From Limisoma sp963601185 (lineage in GTDB: Bacteria; Bacteroidota; Bacteroidia; Bacteroidales; Muribaculaceae): a stretch of 64,000 bases of DNA. The DNA lies in the NCBI GenBank assembly GCA_963601185.1, contig CAVCEE010000002.1, positions 62,001 to 126,000 on the forward strand, given 5' to 3'. This document shows, one piece after another, positions 17,251 through 25,745 of the stretch. The translations under genes were made by a program, and so were the position numbers. The notes under the pieces were generated by a model. The model saw nothing but the letters and a program-made list of their open reading frames with translations. It did not search any database and was not told the DNA's origin. Positions within the stretch are counted from its first letter, which is position 1; the number at the start of each line of letters is the position of its first letter.

Positions 17251-17955
17251 TTATTGGAGGTCAATGGCTTGCTCTGACGCAGTACTGTCTTGAACTTCCG
17301 AATTAGAGTCTTCTGTTGTGGCTTTGGCTTTCCTTGAACGAGTAGCCTTTGGAGTACTTAATTTTGCTATTTCTGCTTTCAGGTTAGCCACTTCCTCTAT
17401 CAGTGCATCACGTTCAGCGTATGCCTGTTCAAGAGATTGGTTTGCTCCTGCAAGTTCAGTCAGCAGGCTATCTTTTTCAGCAGCCAACTGAATGTTCTGC
17501 GCTTCAAGCATTTCAACTTTTGACACCGAACTGTCAGATACGTTATCGTTTGTGCAATTTTGTTGGGAATCAGAAACTTGCGTTTCCCAGCCATCAGGTA
17601 GATATGAGAACATTTTAGCGTTATCTTCACATAGCGACAAGTACTTAACGGCAACCTCATCGGTAAGGTTGGCGTTAGTGAATGCTTGCGAAGAACCGAA
17701 GAATGTAATCACTGCTCCTGCTTTGAGTTGATATGAAGATTTCTTTGGCATTTTCTGTTCACGTTTGAGTTTTGAATAAATTTCTATGTAAGCATCTCGA
17801 TAGCAATTACTACACCCTTTATTGGTTATCTCCTTGCCAAAAATCATATAGTACATACTATCTAAGAAAGAACGGTCAAGAGAAGAAAAGCCGCTATGAT
17901 AACGGCTTTCCATTTCTCTTAACCGATGTATAGTAGAATCGTAATCCATAATCAA
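17251..17955 (-). CDS. structural-module protein with C-terminal coiled coil
   Basis: 234 residues. The N-terminal 110 residues are helical with a CSNCY motif near residue 48. Residues 150-195 form a strongly predicted coiled coil of Glu, Ala and Leu, followed by a basic patch (TRSRKAKA) and a Ser/Thr-rich tail. It is packed between the tail-tube candidate (3 bp) and the portal (23 bp), so a virion assembly role such as chaperone or internal protein is probable. I do not recognise the family. Confidence 0.5.
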   Translation of the reverse strand: MIMDYDSTIHRLREMESRYHSGFSSLDRSFLDSMYYMIFGKEITNKGCSNCYRDAYIEIYSKLKREQKMPKKSSYQLKAGAVITFFGSSQAFTNANLTDEVAVKYLSLCEDNAKMFSYLPDGWETQVSDSQQNCTNDNVSDSSVSKVEMLEAQNIQLAAEKDSLLTELAGANQSLEQAYAERDALIEEVANLKAEIAKLSTPKATRSRKAKATTEDSNSEVQDSTASEQAIDLQ

Positions 17956-17958
17956 GAG

Positions 17959-18555
17959 TTAGATACCGGAAACGAGGGACTGAAGTGCTGTACGGGTAGT
18001 AGCAACATCTTCTTTGAACAAATAAAGTGCAGGAGACGGAGCACCGCTTTCTTCAAGGGTCGAAGACCAACCGCCATCGGTTTCTTCGGAGTATTTGTCG
18101 TCGGCAAGAGCTGTGGCTGACAAACCTTGCTCAAAGCCGTAAACTTGGAACGTGTTCTTGCCATCTTTTCCGGCAAACTTGTTTTCAAGTACAACTACGA
18201 ATTTTCCATTGGCGAGAGGGTCAATGATGTCTCGAATGACATCAGGACCATTGTCAAGTATTACGACATTGACAGTCTTGGTAAATTTCTTTCGATAAGT
18301 ACCGTCTGCAATCGCAGTGTTTGTACCCGTGAAAGGTGTCTTCCCAGGTACATACATACGATAGCCCTTTTTGCCAGTCTTTAATACAAGTGTGGAGAGG
18401 ATAAAGCGGTTGTCTTCGGCACGAGAACAAGAATCGAAGTCTATGTCATCATAATTCATAATGTAGCCATAGTTCCTCAATCCGCCGACAGAAGCATTGT
18501 CGCAATCAGCGACCATATCTGCTGCCAATTTGTAATCGCAACCAGTTGAAGCCAT
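17959..18555 (-). CDS. candidate tail tube or head decoration protein
   Basis: 198 residues, rich in beta strands (SCSRAEDNRFILSTLVLKTG, TVNVVILDNGP, GKFVVVLENKF, NTFQVYGFEQGL). It starts 14 bp after the capsid gene. Tail-tube proteins of Bacteroidetes phages have this size and strand pattern, and tube-like phrases such as the FQVYGFEQGL strand fit. A capsid decoration protein is the alternative. No decisive motif is visible. Confidence 0.5.
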   Translation of the reverse strand: MASTGCDYKLAADMVADCDNASVGGLRNYGYIMNYDDIDFDSCSRAEDNRFILSTLVLKTGKKGYRMYVPGKTPFTGTNTAIADGTYRKKFTKTVNVVILDNGPDVIRDIIDPLANGKFVVVLENKFAGKDGKNTFQVYGFEQGLSATALADDKYSEETDGGWSSTLEESGAPSPALYLFKEDVATTRTALQSLVSGI

Positions 18556-18569
18556 AACTTATCCTTTCT

Positions 18570-19649
18570 TTAGAATGCACATTGTACGAGAGCGTCTTCT
18601 CCTACAAGCGTACCGATGTTAGATTGAGCAAAAATGTGGTTCAGACGAGTAACATCATCGAATGTTACACTTACATCACTGATAGCATCTTTTGCGGTTG
18701 TTCCTGCAAAGATGTTTTGAGGTGATGTGAGGATAGCACGGTGAGGGCAGTTGAGAGAAGTGCCGTTGTCTTCGTACTTCTTAATCATTCTATCCCAAAT
18801 GTCAAGCACCACGATGTTATGACCATCATACTGCGACATCTGAATGCCACCGGTTACTTGTTCTACGGTCAGTTGAAGATTGTGCAGACGCTTGACATCG
18901 TTGCGTAATGCCTTGAAAAGAGAGTTCGTCATCATAATGATATGGTCATCTTTGTCAAAGATACGAGAGTCTGCATCAGACAAAAGTTCATCAACGATAC
19001 CGACAGCAACGCCTTCTTGACGGATAGCATCTTTCTGCGACTGATAAGTAACTTTTGAAGTTTCTGAATCTTTTGCAGTGTTGGCGGCAATGGTTGTGAG
19101 TTGGTGAGCATTTGCAGCAGTGATTGCCTTGAAACGCTTGAACAAACCATCACACATTGTGAACAATGCAGGATCCACACCAGCAGTAATTAAACCGCTA
19201 CTTGCGATGTTCTTGGCATCTTTGTCTCCGAAGAATACAATACGCCAATACATATCAGTCATAGCACGCTGAAGGAGAGGAATGAGTATTTCATTCCAAT
19301 ACGGAGTGTCGGTAAGGTTGTGTACATTCGTACCCCAATCAAGACCATACTTGGCGAGAGTATTTTCCAACTCGGTGTAGCACATCTTCAATGGGATTTG
19401 CCAAGGACCGAGTTCCCAAGTCTTCTCAATGCCGTTTACATTGACATTGTCGTAGGTTGGGTTACAACCGGACTGGTTCTTACCGACATCGCCCATATCG
19501 TCAATGTACCCAAGTTTCTGACCATTGAAGATGCCAGTCTGTTGAGTCATCACGAGTTCGATGTCAGGGTCATTGAAAACGGTGAGGAAAAGGAGTTCGC
19601 CCAAGTCCCTTAGCGCACCATTATCAACGGTAAACTGATTAAAATTCAT
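18570..19649 (-). CDS. major capsid protein
   Basis: 359 residues, consistent with an HK97-fold capsid subunit: helical N-arm, a long central spine-like helix region (YWNEILIPLLQRAMTDMYWRI), and a C-terminal beta-rich A-domain. It directly follows the protease-scaffold gene with a 33-bp gap, the classic position of the capsid gene, and no other gene in the window fits. There is no long N-terminal delta domain, in keeping with a separate or fused scaffold being supplied by the upstream gene. Confidence 0.8.
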   Translation of the reverse strand: MNFNQFTVDNGALRDLGELLFLTVFNDPDIELVMTQQTGIFNGQKLGYIDDMGDVGKNQSGCNPTYDNVNVNGIEKTWELGPWQIPLKMCYTELENTLAKYGLDWGTNVHNLTDTPYWNEILIPLLQRAMTDMYWRIVFFGDKDAKNIASSGLITAGVDPALFTMCDGLFKRFKAITAANAHQLTTIAANTAKDSETSKVTYQSQKDAIRQEGVAVGIVDELLSDADSRIFDKDDHIIMMTNSLFKALRNDVKRLHNLQLTVEQVTGGIQMSQYDGHNIVVLDIWDRMIKKYEDNGTSLNCPHRAILTSPQNIFAGTTAKDAISDVSVTFDDVTRLNHIFAQSNIGTLVGEDALVQCAF

Positions 19650-19682
19650 AGTTCAAAATTCTTTTAGAGTTGAAGAAATGGT

Positions 19683-20300
19683 TTACTTGCGGCGAGCGGC
19701 ACGTTTTGCATCAGCGGCAGCACGTTGCTCACGGATACGTGCTTGTGTAGAAGATTCTCCGGCACCACGGCGACCGCCCTCTACAAAGCGACGATTCTGC
19801 GAAGTGTACGTGGACTTGGAATCGAGCACACGTTCAAGCCACTTGCGACCGCCAGCCTTGCTTACTTTTGCAAGGATTACTTTTTCATCAGCAGAGAGAA
19901 CACGAGCGCCACCACGTTTGAGGGCTTCAAGCTCCTCTTTGAGTTCCTCGTTTTCTTCCGTGAGTTCTTCGTTCTCGGTTTCAAGTTCTTCAACCTTTTC
20001 CACGAGCTCTTCCTCATCCATACCCTCATCGGTTACTGTACCGTCTGGAGCGATGATTGAGGTGATAACTCCGTCTTCAACGATGATTTCAGTTCCATCT
20101 TCAAGGACATAGTTGCCGTCAGGAGAAGCAGCATCACCAACTTGCGGGTCGCCATCTTCTCGTTCAACAGTAAGTTCAGTGCCGTCTGCTGCAGTAACAA
20201 CCTGAGCACGCATAGAAAGGTCAGTGATACGTTTAACACCAGCCTTGGCGAGAAGTCGCTTCAAAAGAGACTTCTCAACAGTTACTTGTTTTTTGTTCAT
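19683..20300 (-). CDS. internal-start scaffold product (nested)
   Basis: Met210 of the protease gene (ATG at 20300) begins exactly where the protease domain ends and the scaffold part starts, with an A-rich leader (AAAAACAACAATT) right before it. A separate scaffold of 205 residues would give the excess of scaffold over protease that head assembly needs. Nested starts of this sort are established in lambda-like phages; here it is an inference from sequence layout. Confidence 0.5.
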   Translation of the reverse strand: MNKKQVTVEKSLLKRLLAKAGVKRITDLSMRAQVVTAADGTELTVEREDGDPQVGDAASPDGNYVLEDGTEIIVEDGVITSIIAPDGTVTDEGMDEEELVEKVEELETENEELTEENEELKEELEALKRGGARVLSADEKVILAKVSKAGGRKWLERVLDSKSTYTSQNRRFVEGGRRGAGESSTQARIREQRAAADAKRAARRK

Positions 20301-20927
20301 AATTGTTGTTTTTGAAATATTAAAAGTTCGAGTTTTTGATGCGGTAAGTGGCGACAAGGTCTTGCTGATAAAACCGAGTTCCATAGCCCGATCACTTGTG
20401 ATGTAGGTGTCTTTATCCATCAATGCTTGCAGTTCGGAACGAGAAGCATTTGTGCGTTGAACGTACAAACCGAGTATCTTCTGTTGTTCTTCACGCAGTG
20501 CTTGTGCTTGAATTTTGAGTTGGTCAATGTTCTTGTCAAGAGCATCAGCCGTAAGGCGTACTGCATAATCGATTTCCGGACAGCCAAGCGCAGGGTTGTG
20601 AATACAGAAATGTGCGTTCTTGTAAGCGAATCGTCTTTCAAGTGGAGCGGCAAGCAGAATTATGGTTGCCATTGAGGAACACTCTCCCTCGACAGTACAG
20701 GAGATTGTTTTCTTTGAGCGGCGCAACTTGTCGTATATCGCCCAACCCTCAATGCAATCTCCTCCACGACAATGTATGCGAATATCAATTTCATTGTCGT
20801 TCTTATCCATTGCAGAAATAAACTCGTCAATGTCCTTGAAGCATACACCATCAATGCCTTCCCACATTTGGAGTTGAATCTTTTCATCTTCTCCAACAAT
20901 GTCATTGAAAATTTTGAGGGTTGCCAT
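19683..20927 (-). CDS. ClpP-like head maturation protease fused to a scaffold
   Basis: 414 residues. Residues 1-195 form a ClpP/prohead protease domain: nucleophile Ser in GECSSMAT (about S85), His in AHFCIHNP (about H110), and an acidic residue in the DKDTYITSDRAMELGFI region (about D171-D180). From residue 210 the sequence becomes a scaffold: an acidic stretch, a coiled coil of ELETENEELTEENEELK type (about 310-345), and an Arg-rich C-terminus that would contact the capsid protein. Such fusions with an internal scaffold start are known in other phages (for example lambda C/Nu3). It is first in the head operon and has its own promoter. Confidence 0.88.
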   Translation of the reverse strand: MATLKIFNDIVGEDEKIQLQMWEGIDGVCFKDIDEFISAMDKNDNEIDIRIHCRGGDCIEGWAIYDKLRRSKKTISCTVEGECSSMATIILLAAPLERRFAYKNAHFCIHNPALGCPEIDYAVRLTADALDKNIDQLKIQAQALREEQQKILGLYVQRTNASRSELQALMDKDTYITSDRAMELGFISKTLSPLTASKTRTFNISKTTIMNKKQVTVEKSLLKRLLAKAGVKRITDLSMRAQVVTAADGTELTVEREDGDPQVGDAASPDGNYVLEDGTEIIVEDGVITSIIAPDGTVTDEGMDEEELVEKVEELETENEELTEENEELKEELEALKRGGARVLSADEKVILAKVSKAGGRKWLERVLDSKSTYTSQNRRFVEGGRRGAGESSTQARIREQRAAADAKRAARRK

Positions 20928-20955
20928 AGCGAGTGTATATAATCTTGTTATATTG

Positions 20956-20985
20956 CAAAGTTACGAGTAACCAAGCGTAACAGAT
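20956..20985 (-). promoter_or_regulatory. promoter of the head operon
   Basis: Minus-strand TAACTTTG (20963-20956) is a perfect -7 box 29 bp upstream of the protease gene. The -33 box is weak (no clear TTTG), which may indicate dependence on an activator for late expression. Confidence 0.55.
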
Positions 20986-21033
20986 TAATTTATAGGGCAA
21001 AGTAGCTGAACTGCAAGGTTCACCAATAGATAA

Positions 21034-21072
21034 AATAAAAATGAGTGAAAGGCGAAAATGCCAATCACTCAT
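21034..21072 (-). terminator. rho-independent terminator
   Basis: Stem ATGAGTGA (21041-21048) / TCACTCAT (21065-21072) with an inner GGC/GCC pairing, followed on the minus strand by TTTTTATTTTAT. It ends the two-gene unit 22514-21110 and insulates the head operon. Confidence 0.75.
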
Positions 21073-21109
21073 CTTGTGGTAAATTAAATATGTTGTTAAA
21101 GCAAGGCCG

Positions 21110-21565
21110 TCATTTTAACTTTTTTATTTCCTCATCAATAACGGCGTCTTCTATGTCTGTGTGTAGTTTGTGTATTTTCCGGAAATTATAGATTTCAAAC
21201 AACAACGAAACTGCTACTAACGAAACTGCAATTAGCATTATATCAACAATAACAAAAGAGAGTTTAATACGAATGTAATCATCATTCCAGATTAGCGCAG
21301 TTATCATTATTGCCGTTGAAATAAGAAAGTCTTTTATGAGGGCGTTGCGAGTTTTCTCAATAGCAAATCTGAACGCTTTGCGCATCTTTTTATTGAGAAT
21401 CTTTGAGAGGTTAAAAGACACCAATAGGCTCATTGAGATTGAGAACACTATACCTAAGACAGTAAACAAGGTCTGCAAGACAATGTTATTGCCTTGTACA
21501 CCAGCAATAGAAAGTAGTAACGCTACAATTATTGCAACTGTCATTCGGATTAGCATACTAATCAT
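21110..21565 (-). CDS. small multi-pass membrane protein, possible effector
   Basis: 151 residues with four hydrophobic segments (about 5-24, 28-52, 80-97 and 104-126) and a charged, helical C-terminal tail. Its start overlaps the stop of the 318-aa gene by 8 bp, and a terminator follows its stop, so the two genes form a closed cassette in front of the head operon. A cytosolic partner plus a small membrane protein is a common layout for defence or toxin systems. No motif names a function. Confidence 0.5.
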   Translation of the reverse strand: MISMLIRMTVAIIVALLLSIAGVQGNNIVLQTLFTVLGIVFSISMSLLVSFNLSKILNKKMRKAFRFAIEKTRNALIKDFLISTAIMITALIWNDDYIRIKLSFVIVDIMLIAVSLVAVSLLFEIYNFRKIHKLHTDIEDAVIDEEIKKLK

Positions 21566-22514
21566 TTTGTTGGTCTCTTATCTCATTTAGGAATAATTCC
21601 ATTTCTTGTTTCAATTGTTCTTCTACGATGCGGTTAGACTCAACACATTCAATAGATACAGGCTTCTTAATCTTTATTTCTGCTCCTGTGTATTTGTTTC
21701 CGTCTTTTGTCCGCACAACAATACCACTGTCATTAGTGATATTGGTAGCGATAGCTCCCATAACTCTTTGAAACTCATCTTGTGCCATTTCTCGTGGCTT
21801 GCGCTTCAACTTAATAAACAAACGAGCTTCTACAAGTTGGTTTGAACGTATTCTTTCAAGATTCTCTGTATCTTGACCGAACAATTTCTCCAATATCTCA
21901 TTTGTGATATTTCCTAATGATGTCGAAATTATAGAAGATTCATTTTGTGTAGGGGCTGCAGAAATGGTGTTGCCACCTCCAACAAATTGAATGTCTGATA
22001 TTTGATTGTACTGTACTCCCTCTGGCATTTTCGTTAGTTCGGTGAACTGGAATAAACGTTCTCCTCTAACTTCTCTAAGAAGCCAATTAATATATGTCTG
22101 TAATCGGTCTATATTGAGATTGCCAGATAAACTCGTGACAACGTAGTTGTTGTTAATTGCAAAATAAAAATGGTCTTTGTATTGGCTTTGTTCTGCGTTG
22201 CCAGCATTAACATCTGCCATTGTGATGGTCGGTCTCTCGAACAATGATTCATCTAATACACCACCATTGTCTGCTGGTATAATTCGCAACATCATGCCAA
22301 ACATATAAGTGTTATTTGTTGCCCATGCGAAATTTGCCAATAAGTCCCTATCTGGGTCTTCTGCATTAAGTGGCATACGACGACAAGCAGCAGTGGATTC
22401 TGTTGTAAGCACTTGTTGCAATAATCCCAAGATGCCTGAATGAGGATTTGTTAAATCAGGGTTCTCAATTCTAAAGGCTCTTAGTGTCAGTTTTTTGGGA
22501 GGTATTCTCGTCAT
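21558..22514 (-). CDS. hypothetical cytosolic protein, partner of the membrane protein
   Basis: 318 residues without membrane segments. It begins with KLTLRAFRIENPDLTNPHSG and has a mid-region (NYVVTSLSGNLNIDRLQTYINWLL) and a C-terminal half with KIKKPVSIECVESNRIVEEQL. This style resembles sensor or regulatory subunits of small defence cassettes, such as DUF4747-like proteins, but I cannot place it in a family. It is coupled to the downstream membrane gene and has a weak promoter (TAAATTTA at 22543-22536). Confidence 0.45.
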   Translation of the reverse strand: MTRIPPKKLTLRAFRIENPDLTNPHSGILGLLQQVLTTESTAACRRMPLNAEDPDRDLLANFAWATNNTYMFGMMLRIIPADNGGVLDESLFERPTITMADVNAGNAEQSQYKDHFYFAINNNYVVTSLSGNLNIDRLQTYINWLLREVRGERLFQFTELTKMPEGVQYNQISDIQFVGGGNTISAAPTQNESSIISTSLGNITNEILEKLFGQDTENLERIRSNQLVEARLFIKLKRKPREMAQDEFQRVMGAIATNITNDSGIVVRTKDGNKYTGAEIKIKKPVSIECVESNRIVEEQLKQEMELFLNEIRDQQND

Positions 22515-22727
22515 AATTATATGATTAACACGCTGTAAATTTACATCAAATATTTATAACAGCCAAGATCTAATAGATAGATAGTTTTGATTTAACAAAT
22601 ATTACAGACGCATACGTTCCGCTTTTTATGGTATTGTTCACCTCTGAAATGATATGACTATGTACCTCTGATTTTTAGTGCGTTGCGTTGTAGATAATAG
22701 GTTATGATAACTAATGTTGCACATCAC

Positions 22728-23198
22728 CTATGCTGCACTTTTTATTCCGCATCTTTCGTGAACTTTGTCTATGATAAGTTCAATCAGTTTTGGTGAGAAC
22801 TCAATCTCCTCATACTCGTCCGTGGCAGAGTTATAAACAGAAACATCAAACTCCATACTTGAAATGGCGACTTCTACTTCGTCTATCTCAATGCCACCTG
22901 ATGGTGGTGTCCAATAGTCTCCGGGATCGTAGTCATCGTGAAATGAAATATTGGCATCATACTTGGCGAGAATGTATATGTCGGCATCATTGGAATTTAT
23001 GCCTGGCAGACCATCACAACATATTTCCTCAATCTCGCCATCAGTGTAGTGAGTGCCATGGTCATAGCTATGCCCAAGTTCATCTTCATAGCACTCAAAG
23101 TTTGAGTAATCGCCACCACAAGGGTCTTCAATGATGGCTTGCAGTTTGTTGGCGGTGTCGGCAATGATTGCTTGAACCTGTTCTTCGGTAGGTTTCAT
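22728..23198 (-). CDS. acidic hypothetical protein
   Basis: 156 residues, very rich in Asp and Glu, with clusters of His, Cys and Tyr (for example YDHGTHYTDGEIEEICCDG and FHDDYDPGDYWTPPSGG). A DNA-mimic or metal-binding protein would fit this composition but nothing proves it. It lies 3 bp downstream of the next gene and so belongs to the operon 23884-22728. Confidence 0.5.
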   Translation of the reverse strand: MKPTEEQVQAIIADTANKLQAIIEDPCGGDYSNFECYEDELGHSYDHGTHYTDGEIEEICCDGLPGINSNDADIYILAKYDANISFHDDYDPGDYWTPPSGGIEIDEVEVAISSMEFDVSVYNSATDEYEEIEFSPKLIELIIDKVHERCGIKSAA

Positions 23199-23201
23199 AT
23201 C

Positions 23202-23516
23202 TTAGATAAGGGTTGATGCTTTGAATGAGCGGAAAGCGTTCTTTTCGCAATCCCAGAAACAGATAACATCTTCGTTCTTGGAATGAGCGTTTGAAGTTCC
23301 CTTTGCTTGATAATTTAAGTTGTGGAGTGTACCTATCGCTTTTCTGATTTCACCATTAGATTTACGGAACGTGAAAACTACTATGCTTGAAAGCATTTGA
23401 GTGTAGATTTTAATAGCCTTCCATGCGGCTTTGAGTGCGTCAGATAAAGTGGATGCTTGACCTTTGCGAATGATTGCGTGGGCAACCTTGAATAACTTTG
23501 ATTTATTAACTTTCAT
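23202..23516 (-). CDS. small SH3-like (DUF2693-type) protein
   Basis: 104 residues with a helical basic start (KVNKSKLFKVAHAIIRKG) followed by a beta-rich part (SIVVFTFRKSNGEIRKAIGT ending in FRSFKAS). This matches the small SH3-fold proteins common in Bacteroides mobile elements. A copy of the recurrent TTATTTGCATATAA leader motif lies 27 bp before its start. Function unknown; possibly nucleic-acid binding. Confidence 0.55.
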   Translation of the reverse strand: MKVNKSKLFKVAHAIIRKGQASTLSDALKAAWKAIKIYTQMLSSIVVFTFRKSNGEIRKAIGTLHNLNYQAKGTSNAHSKNEDVICFWDCEKNAFRSFKASTLI

Positions 23517-23542
23517 CTTTTTCGTGGGTTTGGAATTAATTT

Positions 23543-23565
23543 CTTATTTGCATATAAACAGACTT
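23543..23565 (-). promoter_or_regulatory. recurrent leader motif, copy 1
   Basis: Copy of a motif with core CTTATTTGCATATAA..CAGACTT, 27 bp before the ATG at 23516. The same motif stands before five other minus-strand genes. It contains the inverted repeat CTTAT/ATAAG, imperfect here. Confidence 0.6.
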
Positions 23566-23578
23566 CTGTTCGCTATAT

Positions 23579-23884
23579 TTAGCATATCTTTTTCCATTCG
23601 TGTTCGTCATTTAACCTTGAATAGCAAGGTGCGAAGTAGTCATAGTTCAAACCTGCTTCATAAACGAAATCACCAGTGTTATCTTCATCCGTATATTCTA
23701 AGATTGCCAAATAGAACACGTTACTATTCACATCTTCTTTTTTGCAGATAATTCTTTTCAGAATATTCTCCAAGGACTTATGTGCAGAGTGCTTAGTATA
23801 TCGTATATCAATGGTATCTCCACTAAGCGAGTTGGTAGCCTTGTCGTCCATATTAATCAACATAATTTCATACTGCCTTTTCAT
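23579..23884 (-). CDS. hypothetical protein, 101 aa
   Basis: Mixed alpha/beta protein with a KRIICKKEDVNSNVFYLAILEY centre and an aromatic C-terminus (NYDYFAPCYSRLNDEHEWKK). It leads a three-gene operon and has a promoter 36 bp upstream. No family recognised. Confidence 0.5.
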   Translation of the reverse strand: MKRQYEIMLINMDDKATNSLSGDTIDIRYTKHSAHKSLENILKRIICKKEDVNSNVFYLAILEYTDEDNTGDFVYEAGLNYDYFAPCYSRLNDEHEWKKIC

Positions 23885-23919
23885 CTTTTTCGTTTAATTT
23901 AATTGTTGTTTTGAATACC

Positions 23920-23950
23920 TAAAGTTACCAATAATATTTTGATTGACAAA
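23920..23950 (-). promoter_or_regulatory. promoter of operon 23884-22728
   Basis: Minus-strand TAACTTTA (23927-23920) and TTTG (23950-23947) are 19 bp apart. Confidence 0.6.
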
Positions 23951-23994
23951 ACATTAAACAGTTAAATATCAGATAGTTACATAAAATTTCGTAA

Positions 23995-24034
23995 TAAAAA
24001 TCCCGAAAGAAATCATTGCGATACTTTCGGGATT
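23995..24034 (-). terminator. rho-independent terminator after the ParB-like gene
   Basis: Perfect 11-bp stem AATCCCGAAAG (23999-24009) / CTTTCGGGATT (24024-24034), with five T following on the minus strand. It sits 23 bp after the ParB-like stop. Confidence 0.85.
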
Positions 24035-24056
24035 AACATTATCGGAGAACTAATCT

Positions 24057-25721
24057 CTATGCTTGTGCCACTTCTTCTGGGACAGCATTCTTCGCCTGTA
24101 ACTCTTTTTCAAGTTCGGCTATTCGTTGTTCGTAGTCCTTGCATTTCTGTTTGTAGTCATCAGCCAACTTACGGTCTATTTCAGCCACATCAGATTCATA
24201 CGAGTGGTTCAGTGCTATGTCAAGCAATGATGCAAATCCCGATGAATAACCAACAGACTTGTCTGAAAGCATCATTCTGATAAACTCTCGCATTATCGAG
24301 TCTTTGTGCTGCATCAGTTTCGGAAATGCAGTACTTATATCTACCGCACTTTCGTAGTCCATTCCGATAGATTTGCGGAACTCTTGCGACAGTCTGCTGA
24401 CAAGTAGGGCAAGGAAGATGTTTTCTTCAGTGGTATCGAGAGTAGTCTTATTGTCAGCGTAGGTCGCAGTTTCCATAAAGGCTCTTTGGCGTTCTACACG
24501 TTCAACTTGCTTGGCTTCATCTGCTGCCCGTAGTTCTTTCTTATACATAGACAACTGCTCCGCCTTTACAGTATCGCTTTGTTCCACTTGTCCGATTTCA
24601 TCGGCTTTCAAGTTGAACAGATACTTGACTTCTCCTGATAAGATGCCATTGAAACTAACCTCAAAGACCTTGATTACAAGACCTGCATTGATATTATCCT
24701 CAAACACAGCCTTAACTCTTTCGTAGTTGGCAAGGCGTTTTTGATAACGCTTATCATTGACATCACAGTCATCAGACGGTGGCGTGGGTTCTATCAGATA
24801 TTCTCGTGTTCCGAGTGGCTGTGGGAACAACTGGTAGGCTTGTGCTGCTTGGACGATGTACTTGTTATCTTCTGCGCTTCCTGAATATACGACAGGAAAT
24901 CCGAATTCCTTGGCCTTGCGGAATATCGCTTCTTGGTTTTTAGCCCGGAACAGCTCCTGCTTCATACAGCGAGGATTGTCATTGTCTTTGAACATTGGTC
25001 GTGATGCCGTGTTAAACTTACAGCCAATGCAAGACTTGCACGAAATGTAGGTTTCGTCAGCAGGGTCAAACTTTGCGGTAGTGATGTGGCACATAACGTG
25101 TTCATCAATCCATTCCTTGACTTTTTCAACACTTAGCGTCTTGAAGTTCCAACGCTCAATGTTTGCAGGTTGAAAACAACTTTCAAATAACGTGTGCTGT
25201 TGCTCTTTAGTGAGTTTGGCAATTTCTGTAAGATGTGTAAGGTTAAGAGTATTCTCACGGAGCAACTTAACGAACTCTTCTATGATGTTGTTCAACTGAA
25301 TACGCCCAACGACAAAACTCATACTCTTACCGATGATTTTTGCTATTTCTTTTACTGGTACTTCACTTTCTTTATACAGATAGCGAATGGCGGACGCTTC
25401 TTCAAGTGGATCAATATCTTTACGTTGCAAGTTCTCAATGACCATACAAGCGAATGCCTGCTTGTCGTCAAGTTCTTTCACCACGGCTTGAATTGTTTCA
25501 AGACCGAGGAATTGTACTGCTCGATAACGTCTTTCACCGCAGACAACTTCATACTTAATTCCATCATCACCTTTTATCTTGCGAAGCGTGATTGCGTTAA
25601 TCAAGCCGTTTTCTTTGATACTTTGAGCCAATTCCTCAATTTCGGTTTGGTCAAAAGTTTTTCTTGGGTTCAGTGCGCTCGTTGTGATTTCTGCGAGCTT
25701 AATGTCTCTTACTTGGTGCAT
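24057..25721 (-). CDS. ParB/RepB-family protein, PRTRC-type
   Basis: 554 residues. The N-terminus has the ParB nuclease/CTPase fold: NPRKTF near residue 18, IKENGLINAITLRK, and the GERRYRAVQ box at about 63-71. A helix-turn-helix follows (VPVKEIAKIIGKSMSFVVGRI, about 118-138), then a central Cys cluster (CKSCIGCKF) and a long C-terminal coiled coil. Size and layout match the ParB-family member of PRTRC systems, whose other members lie at 53-56.5 kb. It may act in partition, replication or regulation. It is cotranscribed with the clamp-like gene. Confidence 0.75.
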   Translation of the reverse strand: MHQVRDIKLAEITTSALNPRKTFDQTEIEELAQSIKENGLINAITLRKIKGDDGIKYEVVCGERRYRAVQFLGLETIQAVVKELDDKQAFACMVIENLQRKDIDPLEEASAIRYLYKESEVPVKEIAKIIGKSMSFVVGRIQLNNIIEEFVKLLRENTLNLTHLTEIAKLTKEQQHTLFESCFQPANIERWNFKTLSVEKVKEWIDEHVMCHITTAKFDPADETYISCKSCIGCKFNTASRPMFKDNDNPRCMKQELFRAKNQEAIFRKAKEFGFPVVYSGSAEDNKYIVQAAQAYQLFPQPLGTREYLIEPTPPSDDCDVNDKRYQKRLANYERVKAVFEDNINAGLVIKVFEVSFNGILSGEVKYLFNLKADEIGQVEQSDTVKAEQLSMYKKELRAADEAKQVERVERQRAFMETATYADNKTTLDTTEENIFLALLVSRLSQEFRKSIGMDYESAVDISTAFPKLMQHKDSIMREFIRMMLSDKSVGYSSGFASLLDIALNHSYESDVAEIDRKLADDYKQKCKDYEQRIAELEKELQAKNAVPEEVAQA

Positions 25722-25745
25722 ATACTTTTAGTTTAATATTCAACA

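Noticed and set aside
24057..25721. Plasmid partition ParB with a ParA partner
   Set aside because: No ParA or ParM gene is visible in the window; the PRTRC family context explains the gene better.
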